Source: Lingula anatina (Eukaryota > Brachiopoda > Lingulata > Lingulida > Lingulidae). Taken from it: DNA of 38,586 bases. The DNA lies in contig NW_019774236.1 of the NCBI RefSeq assembly GCF_001039355.2, forward strand, positions 505,889 to 544,474. The letters run 5' to 3'. Shown piece by piece: positions 11,034-20,048 of the stretch. How positions within the stretch are numbered: position 1 is the stretch's first letter; every line of letters starts with the position of its first letter. The position numbers and the translations under genes are program-made. Below the pieces are notes generated by a model. The model searched no databases and was not told the origin of the DNA. It was given only the letters and a program-made list of their open reading frames with translations.

Positions 11034-11789
11034 CCTTTCATCTCGTTTTTCATGGTCTCCATCGCATTCTCCATGTAAGTCAGCCGGCGGTCTATTACGT
11101 CTAGCTTTTCCAGTCGTGCATTTACCTCGTCAACCTTTCTAGTAAGATTTCCAATCAATCCATACAAGTCTCCTGGTTGGGGCACTGGTGAAACATATCC
11201 CGGGAATTGTCCCTGGGGAGAAAACTGCAAAAACCCTTGTGGCTGTGGTGCTTGGCTCATTGTTGAGCTCACACATGGTATTGGCGTCGAGTGATTCGTT
11301 GTCACTTGCATCTTGTTGACGCTTTCTCCACTGAAATTCTTTTCTTTGTTTTTCCTTTTGTTGTTTTTCTTTACCATGGTATGCGGGCGTAACTATAATT
11401 TTCATCATACCTCATGCTACTAAGCTGTCAAGGTAGAATCCTTTCAATAAAGAAGAAAATGTAGAGGACCTCGTTCATGAGCCTCTCCCACGACCGGAAC
11501 CGGAACCATGACCCCATCATGACAATACACTCGTACCCCTGTATTTATTTCACGTACAGCTCTGCGACTCGTATTGTATCTATCACATACTAGCCTACTA
11601 TAGTACAACATCTGTCAACTCTCCTCAATATGTCAATCACAAATTAAGCACTTAATTGTCAGTGTCAGATTTTCGCGGTATTGACTGTGAAGTCGGCACA
11701 AGGGTAGCCAAGACCATTGACATGAGCGCCATCTAGCGTCAAATCAAGTTTTGGCTTCTACAAGTTGCGTTTTGACGTCTACTAGTCGT

Positions 11790-12075
11790 ATTTTGCCGTC
11801 TGATCTGATAATGACGACGACTACTCGTGTAACGACGACGACTAATTGTGTTTTCAATTCGACTGATCTGATAACGACGACTAATCGTGTTTTCAATTCG
11901 ACTGATCTGATAACGACGACTAATCGTGTTTTCAATTCGACTGATCTGATAACGACGACGACTACTCGTGTAACGACGACGACTACTCGTGTTTTCAATT
12001 CGACTGATCTGATAACGACGACGACTAATCGTGTTTTCAATTCGACTGATCTGATAACGACGACGACTAAACGTG
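11790..12075. repeat. Minisatellite, about 39-45-base unit
   Basis: Repeated units contain TTCAATTCGACTGATCTGAT followed by AACGACGACTAATCGTGTT, with variable numbers of the CGACGACTA triplet part. Because unit lengths are multiples of three, the tract stays open in several frames on both strands. On the plus strand it reads VFNSTDLITTTNR repeats. I take this as a by-product of the repeat, not a protein. A TATA-like box follows about 120 bases downstream. Confidence 0.8.
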
Positions 12076-12192
12076 TTTTGAATTTTTGTATAAACCGCCG
12101 CCCATATTATGTAAGAGCCCTTTGCGTGTTGAGTACGGCGCACCCCCTCACATCTATAACGAACAAAGTCGAAAACACGACGGGACAGCGAG

Positions 12193-12200
12193 TATAAAAG
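12193..12200 (+). promoter_or_regulatory. Candidate TATA box
   Basis: The sequence TATAAAAG sits in a GC-richer context (GCGAGTATAAAAGGCGTG) just downstream of the minisatellite. No clear gene follows, so a function is uncertain. It could be the promoter of a retroelement or of an unrecognised short transcript. Confidence 0.35.
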
Positions 12201-12283
12201 GCGTGCTCATGTGATGACGCATGCTCGTGTCTCGACAATTTCGTTGTGCAACAATTTTCAAAAATTTTGAATTTTGCTCAATT

Positions 12284-12710
12284 CAGATTCTAATCTAATT
12301 CAGATTCAAAAGACAAGGGAAAGAAGCTTAAAGAGCAGAAAAGAAGGTTGGAGGAAAAAGACAGAAAACGAAGTGCTTAAGTACTTCTTTTTTACTACTT
12401 AATAATTTTACAAATATATCGTTGCCTGAAAAAAAGGACATAGCTGCGTTATCTTAGATTAAAACTAACTTTGCCTTAAGTTAATAAAAAAATAAANCAG
12501 ATTCTAATCTAATTCAGATTCAAAAGACAAGGGAAAGAAGCTTAAAGAGCAGAAAAGAAGGTTGGAGGAAAAAGACAGAAAACAAAGCACTTTAGCACTT
12601 CTTTTTTATTACTTAATAATTTTACGAATTCATGGTTGCCTGAAAAAAAAAGACATAGCTGCGTTATCTTAGATTAAAACTAACTTTGCCTTAAGTTAAT
12701 AAAAAAAATA
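12284..12710 (+). repeat. 214-base tandem duplication with diverged copies
   Basis: Sequence beginning CAGATTCTAATCTAATTCAG at 12284 recurs at 12498, immediately after the single N at 12497. The copies differ at several bases, for example in the segment after GACAGAAAAC. Each contains a short charged frame (SKDKGKKLKEQKRRLEEKD) after an acceptor-like AG and then a stop. Each ends in AT-rich sequence with AATAAA. The pattern fits two alleles joined end to end, or a real duplication. Confidence 0.7.
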
Positions 12711-13047
12711 ATAAATAAATAAATAGATAAATAAAAGGCCGTACAATATATATACAGTAACTACTGAGTACAGTTGGTGAACGAAATTAATTTTGCAAAA
12801 ACATTTCTCAAAAATCACAAGGAAGAGCTGTAGACCTACGTACTATCAAGCTGCACACTAACTCTGAGATTGTCTTCGTGTAACGTTCTTTATTTTTTCC
12901 CAATATATTTCGAATAAAATTAGTCAATTCTGGGTCCCAAGAGGGTGGTGCATCTTGAAAAAAAAAGCATTATAGAAAGTGTTGTAAATTACGAATAGGG
13001 TTTACAAAGCCAAGGGAATCTATGCCTTGGGGGGGTAGTGTTTTTGC

Positions 13048-13188
13048 GGAGTATCGGTACGCGGGAGTATCAGTGCGGGGGAGTATCGGTGCGGGGATGT
13101 AAAGAAGCGGGGGGGTATCGGTACGAGGGAGTATCGGTGCGGGGGAGTATCGGTGCGGGGATGTAAAGAAGTGGGGGAGTATAGGTAC
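13048..13188. repeat. GGAGTATCGGTGCGGGG minisatellite
   Basis: Units of GGAGTATCGGTGCGGGG and variants are arranged in a higher-order repeat of about 65-70 bases that includes GATGTAAAGAAG. The same unit occurs in reverse orientation at about 9757-9792, at the other side of the repeat block. Confidence 0.8.
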
Positions 13189-14457
13189 GTAACCTATTTA
13201 ACAGCGGCACACTGATAGAGTTTCACGGGGTTGAAGAGTGGGTGCTTAAAAGTTCTTTAAAGTTGAACATTGAGCTTTGTGTTTATCATCTTTTCCGTAA
13301 AAGTACACAGGTTCAGAACAACGAGGTATTTGGGATTTCAAATACTTCCATTCAGAACAGTGCTTCTCTGTAATTACTCAAGTTCTTCGGCAGATAGGTT
13401 TACAGTAATTCGCCTTAGTTTCTAGCTGCATATATTTAATGAGCTTTAAGCTCTGACAATATTTTAGGTTATAATTATACAGACCTTTTCGCTGTGCGGA
13501 CAACGCATTTTCTCAAATCTTCCCACTTGCTCATTTCACTCCGCAGCTAAACTTACCGCAATGGCGGACTGTTGATTACATTGCGATTGGTTAATCTGTC
13601 TAGTCTCAACTAACACAATCAATTTCACCGTTGCATTTAGCTTTGAGAGACCACTTGCATCAACATTTGAAACAGCATCTTTTAAAATTTTTTTTTACAA
13701 GAAAACGTGCTGTGAGAGGCACTTTCTGAAAAACAATTCGCTCTTAGTTTTCTAGGTGTGTTGATTCAGATAAAGAATGTTTTTTAAAACAGTTAATTTT
13801 TTCTTTTAAAATTAAAATTGTGAAAATATAATTATAATATATTATGAAACAGTTTTTAAAAAATTGTGTTCACATCTTATTACATGATGTTAGTGCTTTG
13901 TAAGATGTATAACAAAAGAACAAGACAAATGCTATATAAAATATATTTACAATTTACAATATACACAATCAGGCATTGGCATGAATTTAAGAATTTGCTG
14001 TTGTTTATTATCATTATTATCATTTTACTTTTATTTTATTATTTTTCTTTTGTAAATATATAAGCTTTTGTAAGCTATATACAACCGCCAGCACGGCTGA
14101 ACGGAATCACAAAATAATTAGCACAACTGATTATAGTTTGTAACAAAGAGCTGATGAAGGTGTCACTTTTCCACACCACAGTCAATCGCTTGCTCTAGAC
14201 TTGGCACTTGTTCACTCATTTCGGACTCAACAGCGACATCAGTTATTGCACTCTCCCCTCATCAACACATCTATAGATATTGCACTGCATGGAGCTGTTG
14301 TGTCATCCCACATCCGGGCTATGACAGACTGCTGCTACACTGTCCAAACATGTAATTTAAGTGCGTGGAAATGGCTGCACCATGGTGACGTCAGTCTTTA
14401 AGATGGACGTGGTCTTGGATGACTGACTGCTCATTCGTGTTGGTCTGAGTTCGTGTT
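13189..14457. other. Non-coding stretch, including the likely 3' UTR of the 138-residue gene
   Basis: No gene is supported. The part next to 14457 is downstream of the stop codon of the minus-strand gene. AATAAA-type signals on the minus strand (TTTATT on the plus strand) occur around 14029-14040 and could end its transcript. A TGACGTCA octamer lies near 14386-14396. Confidence 0.4.
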
Positions 14458-15545
14458 TTAATTGCTGGTAAAACACTGTAAATATAAAGAAGCATGATAT
14501 TGTATATAAAAATATTGTTCAAATAAATAATATAATTGAATGTGTAATTGATGAGGATGCACAAAATCTCTTATTTATGAATATGACAAAAGTGAAGTGT
14601 GAAAGCAAAAAACATTTCACTTTTTCATATATCTTAAAATTACAATCGATATTTCAATATTTACTAGGATCATGACATATTTTAAATCCTTACCTGCTTA
14701 AGGCATCTTGGCAGTGCTTTCAATATTCTAGCCTTGACTCTTTTCAAAAATGATTTCTTGCCTTTTTTTATGTTGACGCTCGGAATGTTTTCTTCACAAG
14801 CGTATTCGTCTAAAATAATAAAAAAAAAAAAAATGTAATGATTACTGTTCGTTTGTTCTCATCTATGTCCAAGGTAAATTAGATATATTTTTCCAATTTC
14901 TGGACTTACGATGACTTAAGGTCTAAAAAAATAAGAGCACTAACAAAGATAACTGGATTAAAAGAAATAGAAAAAAAAGGCTGTGACTGTGCTGAAGTTG
15001 TATTCTCTATCTACCTGGCCATATTAGAGGGTCCTCCTCAATCGTGGGTAGTTTGTTGAGGAAAAGGACCTTGGTGGCGACCTCAGGACCGGGCAGATCC
15101 TCCAAGCGCCACCCAACGGGCCTGCCAATCATAGGGACCCAAAACATCCCGGCACACGCAGTACCAGATGTCATTTCAATCACGCGGGCAAAGGCGTGGT
15201 TTGGACGGTCAAGAGGACACGCCTTTTCAGCCTCAACACCGTGATTATACCCTAGATCAAAAAAAATAGGGTGTGAATGGATATGTACTTGGTGTTTTCT
15301 TAAAATGCTGTTAGACTATTTGATCAATATATGCGTCAAGTAATGAAAAAATTGTAAGGAATTTATACGTCTTATACAGTTCAATCTTTAGGAGTCTTTA
15401 AAATGTCTTTGACAAAATTTCGAAGAAAAAGCACTGTCATTGTGAACAAGTCTAGTAAAGAATACGTGTAACGTGTGGGCCCACAAATTTATCACTCACC
15501 TCCCCTCTCTACTTCTAACGTAAATTTTCCGCATTCATCAAACAT
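14458..15545 (-). CDS. Unrecognised 138-residue protein, four exons
   Basis: Coding exons, 5' to 3', are 15545-15500, 15251-15015, 14809-14694 and 14475-14458. All have GT/AG borders (donors GTGAGT, GTAGAT, GTAAGG; acceptors GATCTAG, ATTTTAG, TTTACAG) and phases 1, 1 and 0 that match. The joined frame is 417 bases with no internal stop, which is strong evidence for a real gene. The start is ATG at 15545 (MFDECGKFTLEVERGG). An upstream non-coding exon probably ends at 15888 (AATTG then GTGAGT), with a stop in frame above it. The central exon contains GYNHGVEAEKACPLDRPN, MFWVPMIGRPVGWRLEDLPG and VLFLNKLPTIEEDPLIWP. The last third is very basic (NIKKGKKSFLKRVKARILKA), possibly an amphipathic or nucleic-acid-binding helix. 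There is no signal peptide or membrane segment. I do not recognise the family and assign no function. Confidence 0.72.
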
Positions 15546-15882
15546 TATTAGAACTCTGTTATGCAATTTATCTCGATATGAAATCTAGAAAGAAAGCAAT
15601 AAACGTACTATATACGTACTGAGTCGTCGAAATATTTGCAGAAGAAGAATTGCGTATCTAGGATAAACGATAAAGACGTAGTTGGCATGTTTACATTTAG
15701 AGGGATTCAGTAGTTTTTCTTTACAAGTTTTTATTTTATTTTTTTTTTTTTTTTCGTCTCAAGATAAACATGATAGGTACACGCATTCAACACGTTTAAA
15801 TTCGGTACACTCGAATCAAATAACTCCATTTTGTCTTGATCTCCATTTTTTCGAATATAAAAATCTCAATCGATGTGTGCAA

Positions 15883-16080
15883 CTCACCAATTCGCAAATT
15901 GCCGCAATTCTGAGACTATCGGGTTGCTACGCACCCGTTCAATTCACTGATTGGTTAAAGATACAATACTGCCTACGTCACAGTACGCTGACGTCACAAA
16001 GTGCTAGTCGACGTCGTTTTCCGTTCTTCTCACTGATTGGTCAACATCACAATTCCGTCGTCATGTCATGGACCTTTTTT
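15883..16080 (-). promoter_or_regulatory. CCAAT/CRE promoter and untranslated first exon of the 138-residue gene
   Basis: Two CCAAT boxes on the minus strand (ATTGG at 15950-15954 and 16036-16040) flank a perfect CRE octamer TGACGTCA (15989-15996) and a second CRE-like TACGTCAC. Immediately downstream is an exon-like segment ending at a consensus GTGAGT donor (15887-15882). The layout is that of a TATA-less promoter. Confidence 0.5.
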
Positions 16081-16620
16081 ACAACAAAAGGGGGCTTAAA
16101 ATTTTTAAGAAAATAAAACAATAAGGAGGTTATTGTTTATTTTTCTTTTTTCACATTTTGCAACTTAAATCATCCCTCTGCTGTTTTTATCTAATAGAAC
16201 TTTTTTTTAGCAGGAATGAATTAAGAATTTGAAAAGAAAAGAAAAGACGAAAAGAAAAGATGAAACTTAAACCGCGACTGTGTGACAATATTGGCTCTAT
16301 ATGGGAAAGGTACTTTTCATTTTTAGTTGTCAAACTTAATGTAAATTTTTCGAGAAGTGAAGTTTTTGCACAATTAATTTTGCAGTAGACTGTGTATTTG
16401 TATAATTGAACTTTTGCTGATTCAAGTTTTATTAGTTATTTTATATATTATTAGATAAGCATTTTCTGTAATGCGCACAATAATGAAAATGAATTAATAT
16501 CAAGAATGAGACATAACGTTCATGGTTCCTGCGCGACACCAGGTATCCTATGTCACGTGACATGAAATATAACTGTGAGCAGGAGTTTGTATGATATGTA
16601 CAGTTCGTTCTGCATCGCTG
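16081..16620. other. 3' flank of methyltransferase copy 1
   Basis: AT-rich non-coding sequence between the promoter of the 138-residue gene and the stop of copy 1. The minus-strand AATAAA equivalent (TTTATT) at about 16428-16433 is a plausible polyadenylation signal for copy 1. Confidence 0.45.
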
Positions 16621-18108
16621 TTAACAATCGCTATTTTTCATCGCAACGACAATGAAGCAGCCCTCGTAATCGGACTCGCAGTCTGAAATATTTTCTGGAC
16701 GCTTTATCTGGTACCAGGACTTGATTTCCAATCCAGCTTCTGTCATTGCGTCTCTAAACTGGTTCTCGTGCATGGCCAGCCCTCCCCACCTGTCTGTCCC
16801 CACTTGATAGAAAGATTCATTGATGCCTCCATGCATTATGAAATTACCGCCTGGCTTCAGTAATGACGTCATATTTTTCATTGCCTGTCGATATGAACGC
16901 TCACTCAAACACGCAAACTCCAAGCAATAGCCACTGGTAATGGTATCAAAGGGTTCCGTCTCCAAAGGGCTCAGTGGGTTTGGGTTGTTCACGTCGCAGA
17001 AATAGATGTCTTTTAGTCTACTCCGGAATTCATCTTGCAGTGACTTCCACTCGTCTCTGGAAAAAAATTAAAGCGTTATTACTATCCTTTTTGGAATTGC
17101 AAATACGTGACAATAAGAATTAAAAAAGTAAAACACTATCTCTCTTCTAAATCAACCCTCTTTTGAGTCGGATAATCATTTGAAACAGAAATTTTCGAGT
17201 GGTACTGTATGTAAAACACGCGCACGCTGGCTGATGGTGTTGATCATTAAAAAAGCATGATCTTCTTTGACATCTCCACTGGCCAATTGTCAAATATATC
17301 TTTTAGCATATTTGCCAGCCCATAAAGTTCATTCTGTTTTCCATTAAAAACCGAATAACGCAACTACATTTACAGTTCAACAAAAGGTAATTTGTGTAGT
17401 TGAAATATAGTTCGGCGAGTCGAAGACGATGAGATTATCTACATACTCGTTTCCCTCTAACTTTGCCACATGACGGAAGAATGACTCCCAGCTCCATTTG
17501 TCATTCTCTTCTTTGTTCCACCATTGTTTCAGGGCATTCCGGTTAGCGGTGGAGAAATCTGAGAGATAAATTTCTTCAAAGCATCTAGAAGCACTTATCA
17601 GGTTGATAAGAGAAGGTCCTGTTCCAACGTCCAGCAGTCTCTGCCCCTTGATGTTCCCTGCAAACAAAAAAAATACCATTTCTATTGAAATAACATCGGT
17701 CAAGTCCATTCTGCAGGAGGTCGAGTCAAACACTCGTAGTAAAACAAAGGCGGTGGGGAGTATTCATGGCACCTCTCTCCGGCCCCCCCCCTTGCCCCCC
17801 CCCCCCAGAAAATAGCGTGTTGACATTAAGAACCATCTAAAACTCTTCAGTCGATTTTTGCAATACAAATTTTTGTAAGACTGTCCCGTCCAGGTAGTTA
17901 ATAAATGTTCATGTTTTATAAAGGAAGTTAGAATACCTGTACTGTAGAGTTTGTGGAAGTAGTCTATAACTTCAGTGGTCTCTGTAGCTGTTGGTGCTCC
18001 CTCGATGAAGTCACTGTACAGGCTATTGAGGTACACCTCTGGATCAAACAGCTTATCATAATCTGCCCCCGAGTGAAATTTCTTCACGGGATGGTATTTT
18101 TCATGTAC
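16621..18108 (-). CDS. NNMT/INMT/PNMT-family N-methyltransferase, copy 1
   Basis: Exons are 18108-17937, 17657-17447 and 17056-16621, with clean GT/AG borders and phases 1 and 2. They join to 272 codons plus TAA, close to the 260-280 residues usual in this family. The order is an N-terminal helix with VYLNSLY, which keeps the two tyrosines of the NNMT cofactor lid (NNMT Y20 and Y25); SAM motif I LLDVGTGPS; the acidic loop YLSDFSTAN; YFCDVNN; then TSLLKPGG and a C-terminal YEGCFIVVAMKN. It should transfer methyl from S-adenosylmethionine to an amine or related small molecule. The position matching NNMT D197 is not acidic (IMHGGINESFYQVG), so the substrate is unlikely to be nicotinamide. The first listed exon begins in phase 0 without ATG, so a short upstream exon is needed. 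A candidate is ATGAGA followed by GTAAGT at 18860-18855. A run of C at 17781-17806 lies in the first intron. Confidence 0.88.
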
Positions 18109-18665
18109 CTTTAAAATATAATAAAATTGCAGCTATTATCTATCCGACGCCTCGGCGATACTTTCAATTACAAGTAAAAATATTGCGTTTTCTATACTTA
18201 ATAGGTACTTTCTTCACACTATTATTGAATAGTGGTGTTACAGATTTTATTCAAGGTACATGTACACATATAAGCTGTTTATTGCGACTTATTCACCAGC
18301 ACGTCCCGGGAAAATTGTACAGTTTGAAAAGTATATATATTCAATAAGAAAGCAATAGAGTATGATAAATTCTTCATAAATCTACAGAATAAAGCAACAC
18401 ATGCCTCTTTGCAAAATGTTTTCCTTAATTAATATGTATAATGATTTTTGTAAAGAACAGAACGTACTGAATTTATATATTCCAAACGTACACCAATGGG
18501 TCCCTCCATGAAGAGTATTCCCTCGCCTGCAATCTGAGGCCTACTCACCAATTTGGCCTTCACGCTCAATACGGCTGACCTGTTCACAGTGGGGGTGGTA
18601 CACCGGGTCACTCCTGGCCCAGTCCACCAGTGACCTGTCCAAGTGGACAGTAGGGTGGTCAGTCG

Positions 18666-18673
18666 TGACGTCA
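18666..18673. promoter_or_regulatory. CRE octamer in the conserved upstream block of copy 1
   Basis: TGACGTCA is a perfect palindromic cAMP-response element. It sits in a block (about 18618-18735) recognisably similar to 26180-26285 upstream of copy 3, where the matching site reads TGACGACA. The shared sequence includes CAGTCCACCAGT, GGCGCACAC and GGCTGAGC.ACCAACAG. It may be a duplicated upstream region or a shared repeat. Confidence 0.4.
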
Positions 18674-18975
18674 CACCCTCAGGTCTGAAAGGCTGGCGCA
18701 CACGATACAGACTTGGCTGAGCGACCAACAGTTTCAACGATCAGTTGTACGTCTTCACTGATGCAGGCTACTTACGTGTAAGTGGATCGCCTTGGATATC
18801 TGTCTTCCTTTGTTTATTCTTTAAATACTGAATACATGGTTTAATCTTACTTACTCTCATTGCCAGCTAGCATTCAGTTCTGATACGGGCCATCTTAATA
18901 TCCTGACATACGCTTCAGCGAACCCGTCAATTCATCAAAGCTTTCTGAATTTATGACGAAACGACAAGCGGTGTA

Positions 18976-18983
18976 TGACGTCA
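18976..18983. promoter_or_regulatory. CRE octamer upstream of the candidate first exon of copy 1
   Basis: TGACGTCA at 18976 lies about 115 bases upstream of the candidate ATGAGA/GTAAGT exon at 18860. That is a plausible promoter distance for a minus-strand transcript. Confidence 0.35.
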
Positions 18984-18989
18984 CAGAAC

Positions 18990-19856
18990 TTGAACATCAG
19001 TCATTCAACGCTATTACTACAAGTACATACAAGTCAATAGAAACGTGGAGTGGACAGGGTGGCTTTAGAGGAGTTGGGAGGTCATCTTTGTTTTAAAACA
19101 ATTCCTATTTTTGCTTAGGAGCATAATGCCCATTTTCTCTTAATTTTTAATTCTTTATTTCCTACATCTTAAAGGTGCGTCTATTTCAACTTGATGGTCT
19201 TCGTGTGTTTCGAACCTCATTATAAGTCTCTTTCTTGTTTGGTGGCTTGTTCTCCGACATTGGCTGTGTAATGCTATCTTTTGTCATATATCTTTTATCA
19301 TATATGTTTTTTATCAATAAGAGCTTATCAAAATCGATCCCTGTTTGTGATAAACTGAGGTAAAGAATGGTGTACAGATTCGTTGTGATGGCTGGTGGCA
19401 GCACCTTGGATGAGCAAACATAATTTAGACACATATGATATCCTTGAAACCATGTGTCAAGCTCTTAGTTCCCCTCTTGTTTTTGTCTCCCAAAGGCTCT
19501 AAACTCGTTTCCCATTCAAAAGTTACATGTATTTCCTTATAATTCCAGATGTACATTACCATAAAAGAGATGACATTTGCATTATTCACCCAATAATTGA
19601 AAGAAAAAATTATGCTTTATTCGATAATACGCTTCAAAATGTAAAGCGGAAAACATCAATTCTCCTGGCACCTCAGAAAACCCAAGCCTACTGGCAATAT
19701 TGGCTTTTAGTTCAATGATAAGAGTTTCTTTTCCTGTTCTGCTTACGCAACATAGAAAAAGTTTTAACTCTAGTTTTTACATAAGTTCAAGTGCATTTAA
19801 CAAGTTGGTGAAGTCGTTCCGAAGTTGCATTAATTTGCTGTTAATATTCGTGCTCC
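18990..19856. other. Intergenic stretch between copies 1 and 2
   Basis: No supported gene. A minus-strand frame with a true ATG (19434-19186, 82 residues, containing TGIDFDKLLLIKNIYDKRYM) has protein-like composition but no recognised domain and no splice context. I treat it as undecided. Confidence 0.35.
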
Positions 19857-19877
19857 TCAGCGAAATATCAGGCCTGG

Positions 19878-20043
19878 TGCAAATTTGCAGCGAATTTTCA
19901 GCAAATTTGCTGCAATATTGCTGCAAACTACAATTCCTACTTGCAAATTTGCTGCAATATGGATGCAAATTAGCAGTAATAAATTTTTATCGCAAACTCG
20001 TTGCGGGAAACTTTTGATGATAATGATGTAATATTGCTGCAAA
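19878..20043. repeat. Cluster of GCAAATTTGC / TGCTGCAATAT motifs
   Basis: Short palindromes recur: TGCAAATTTGCAGC, GCAAATTTGCTGCAATAT (twice), GATGCAAATTAGCAG and TAATATTGCTGCAAAC. The cluster ends just six bases before the stop codon of methyltransferase copy 2. It may be a fold-back repeat. The octamer-like ATGCAAAT is also present. Confidence 0.5.
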
Positions 20044-20048
20044 CCTTT

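Larger units (their letters stand above)
10302..11066. repeat. 383-base tandem duplication across a single N
   Basis: The segment beginning TTTTCAAGTGTGTAAGG at about 10303 recurs at 10686 with a constant offset of 383 bases through to GTCTCCATCGCA. I see one base change (10428 versus 10811). The copies meet at the N at 10684. Both carry the same small inserted element, so the duplication is younger than the insertion or is an assembly artefact. Confidence 0.85.
9644..11377 (-). pseudogene. LINE ORF1-type protein, interrupted copy
   Basis: The minus-strand reading begins MVKKNNKRKNKEKNF at 11377. It continues through a proline/glutamine-rich part and a coiled coil (NLTRKVDEVNARLEKLDVID), is broken by a small inserted element, and resumes at 10476 with more coiled coil (IELKEMQKNMKMLEKDEAKT). 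An RRM-like core follows (RDNLIFTGIDE, FHRVHRMGKK, RPIIAKFANSKVRDNI), then a C-terminal domain (YGINEQYPREINEKRKMLYP, YDKLYINNVLF). This order is that of nucleic-acid-binding ORF1 proteins of LINE-1-type retrotransposons. The frame runs on into a poly(A) tract (poly-T at 9644-9675 on the plus strand) without its own stop. A 383-base segment is duplicated. No ORF2 (endonuclease/reverse transcriptase) is present in the window. The copy is not functional. Confidence 0.8.

Noticed and set aside
11739-12197. Long open frames on both strands (up to 148 codons) suggesting a threonine-rich or arginine-rich protein
   Set aside because: They come entirely from a minisatellite whose unit is a multiple of three. 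Three frames are open at once and none has protein-like complexity.
11739-13188. CRISPR array, because of regularly repeated units
   Set aside because: The units are contiguous minisatellite repeats without unique spacers, in an animal genome.
15682-16116. 144-codon frame on the plus strand
   Set aside because: It lies over the minus-strand promoter and untranslated exon of the 138-residue gene, includes a poly-T run, and has no domain or splice support.
18429-18737. 102-codon minus-strand frame upstream of copy 1, ending near a GTGAGT donor, as its first exon
   Set aside because: It begins with TTG, not ATG, and it overlaps the block shared with the copy 3 upstream region, which is not coding there. 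A 5' UTR exon remains possible.
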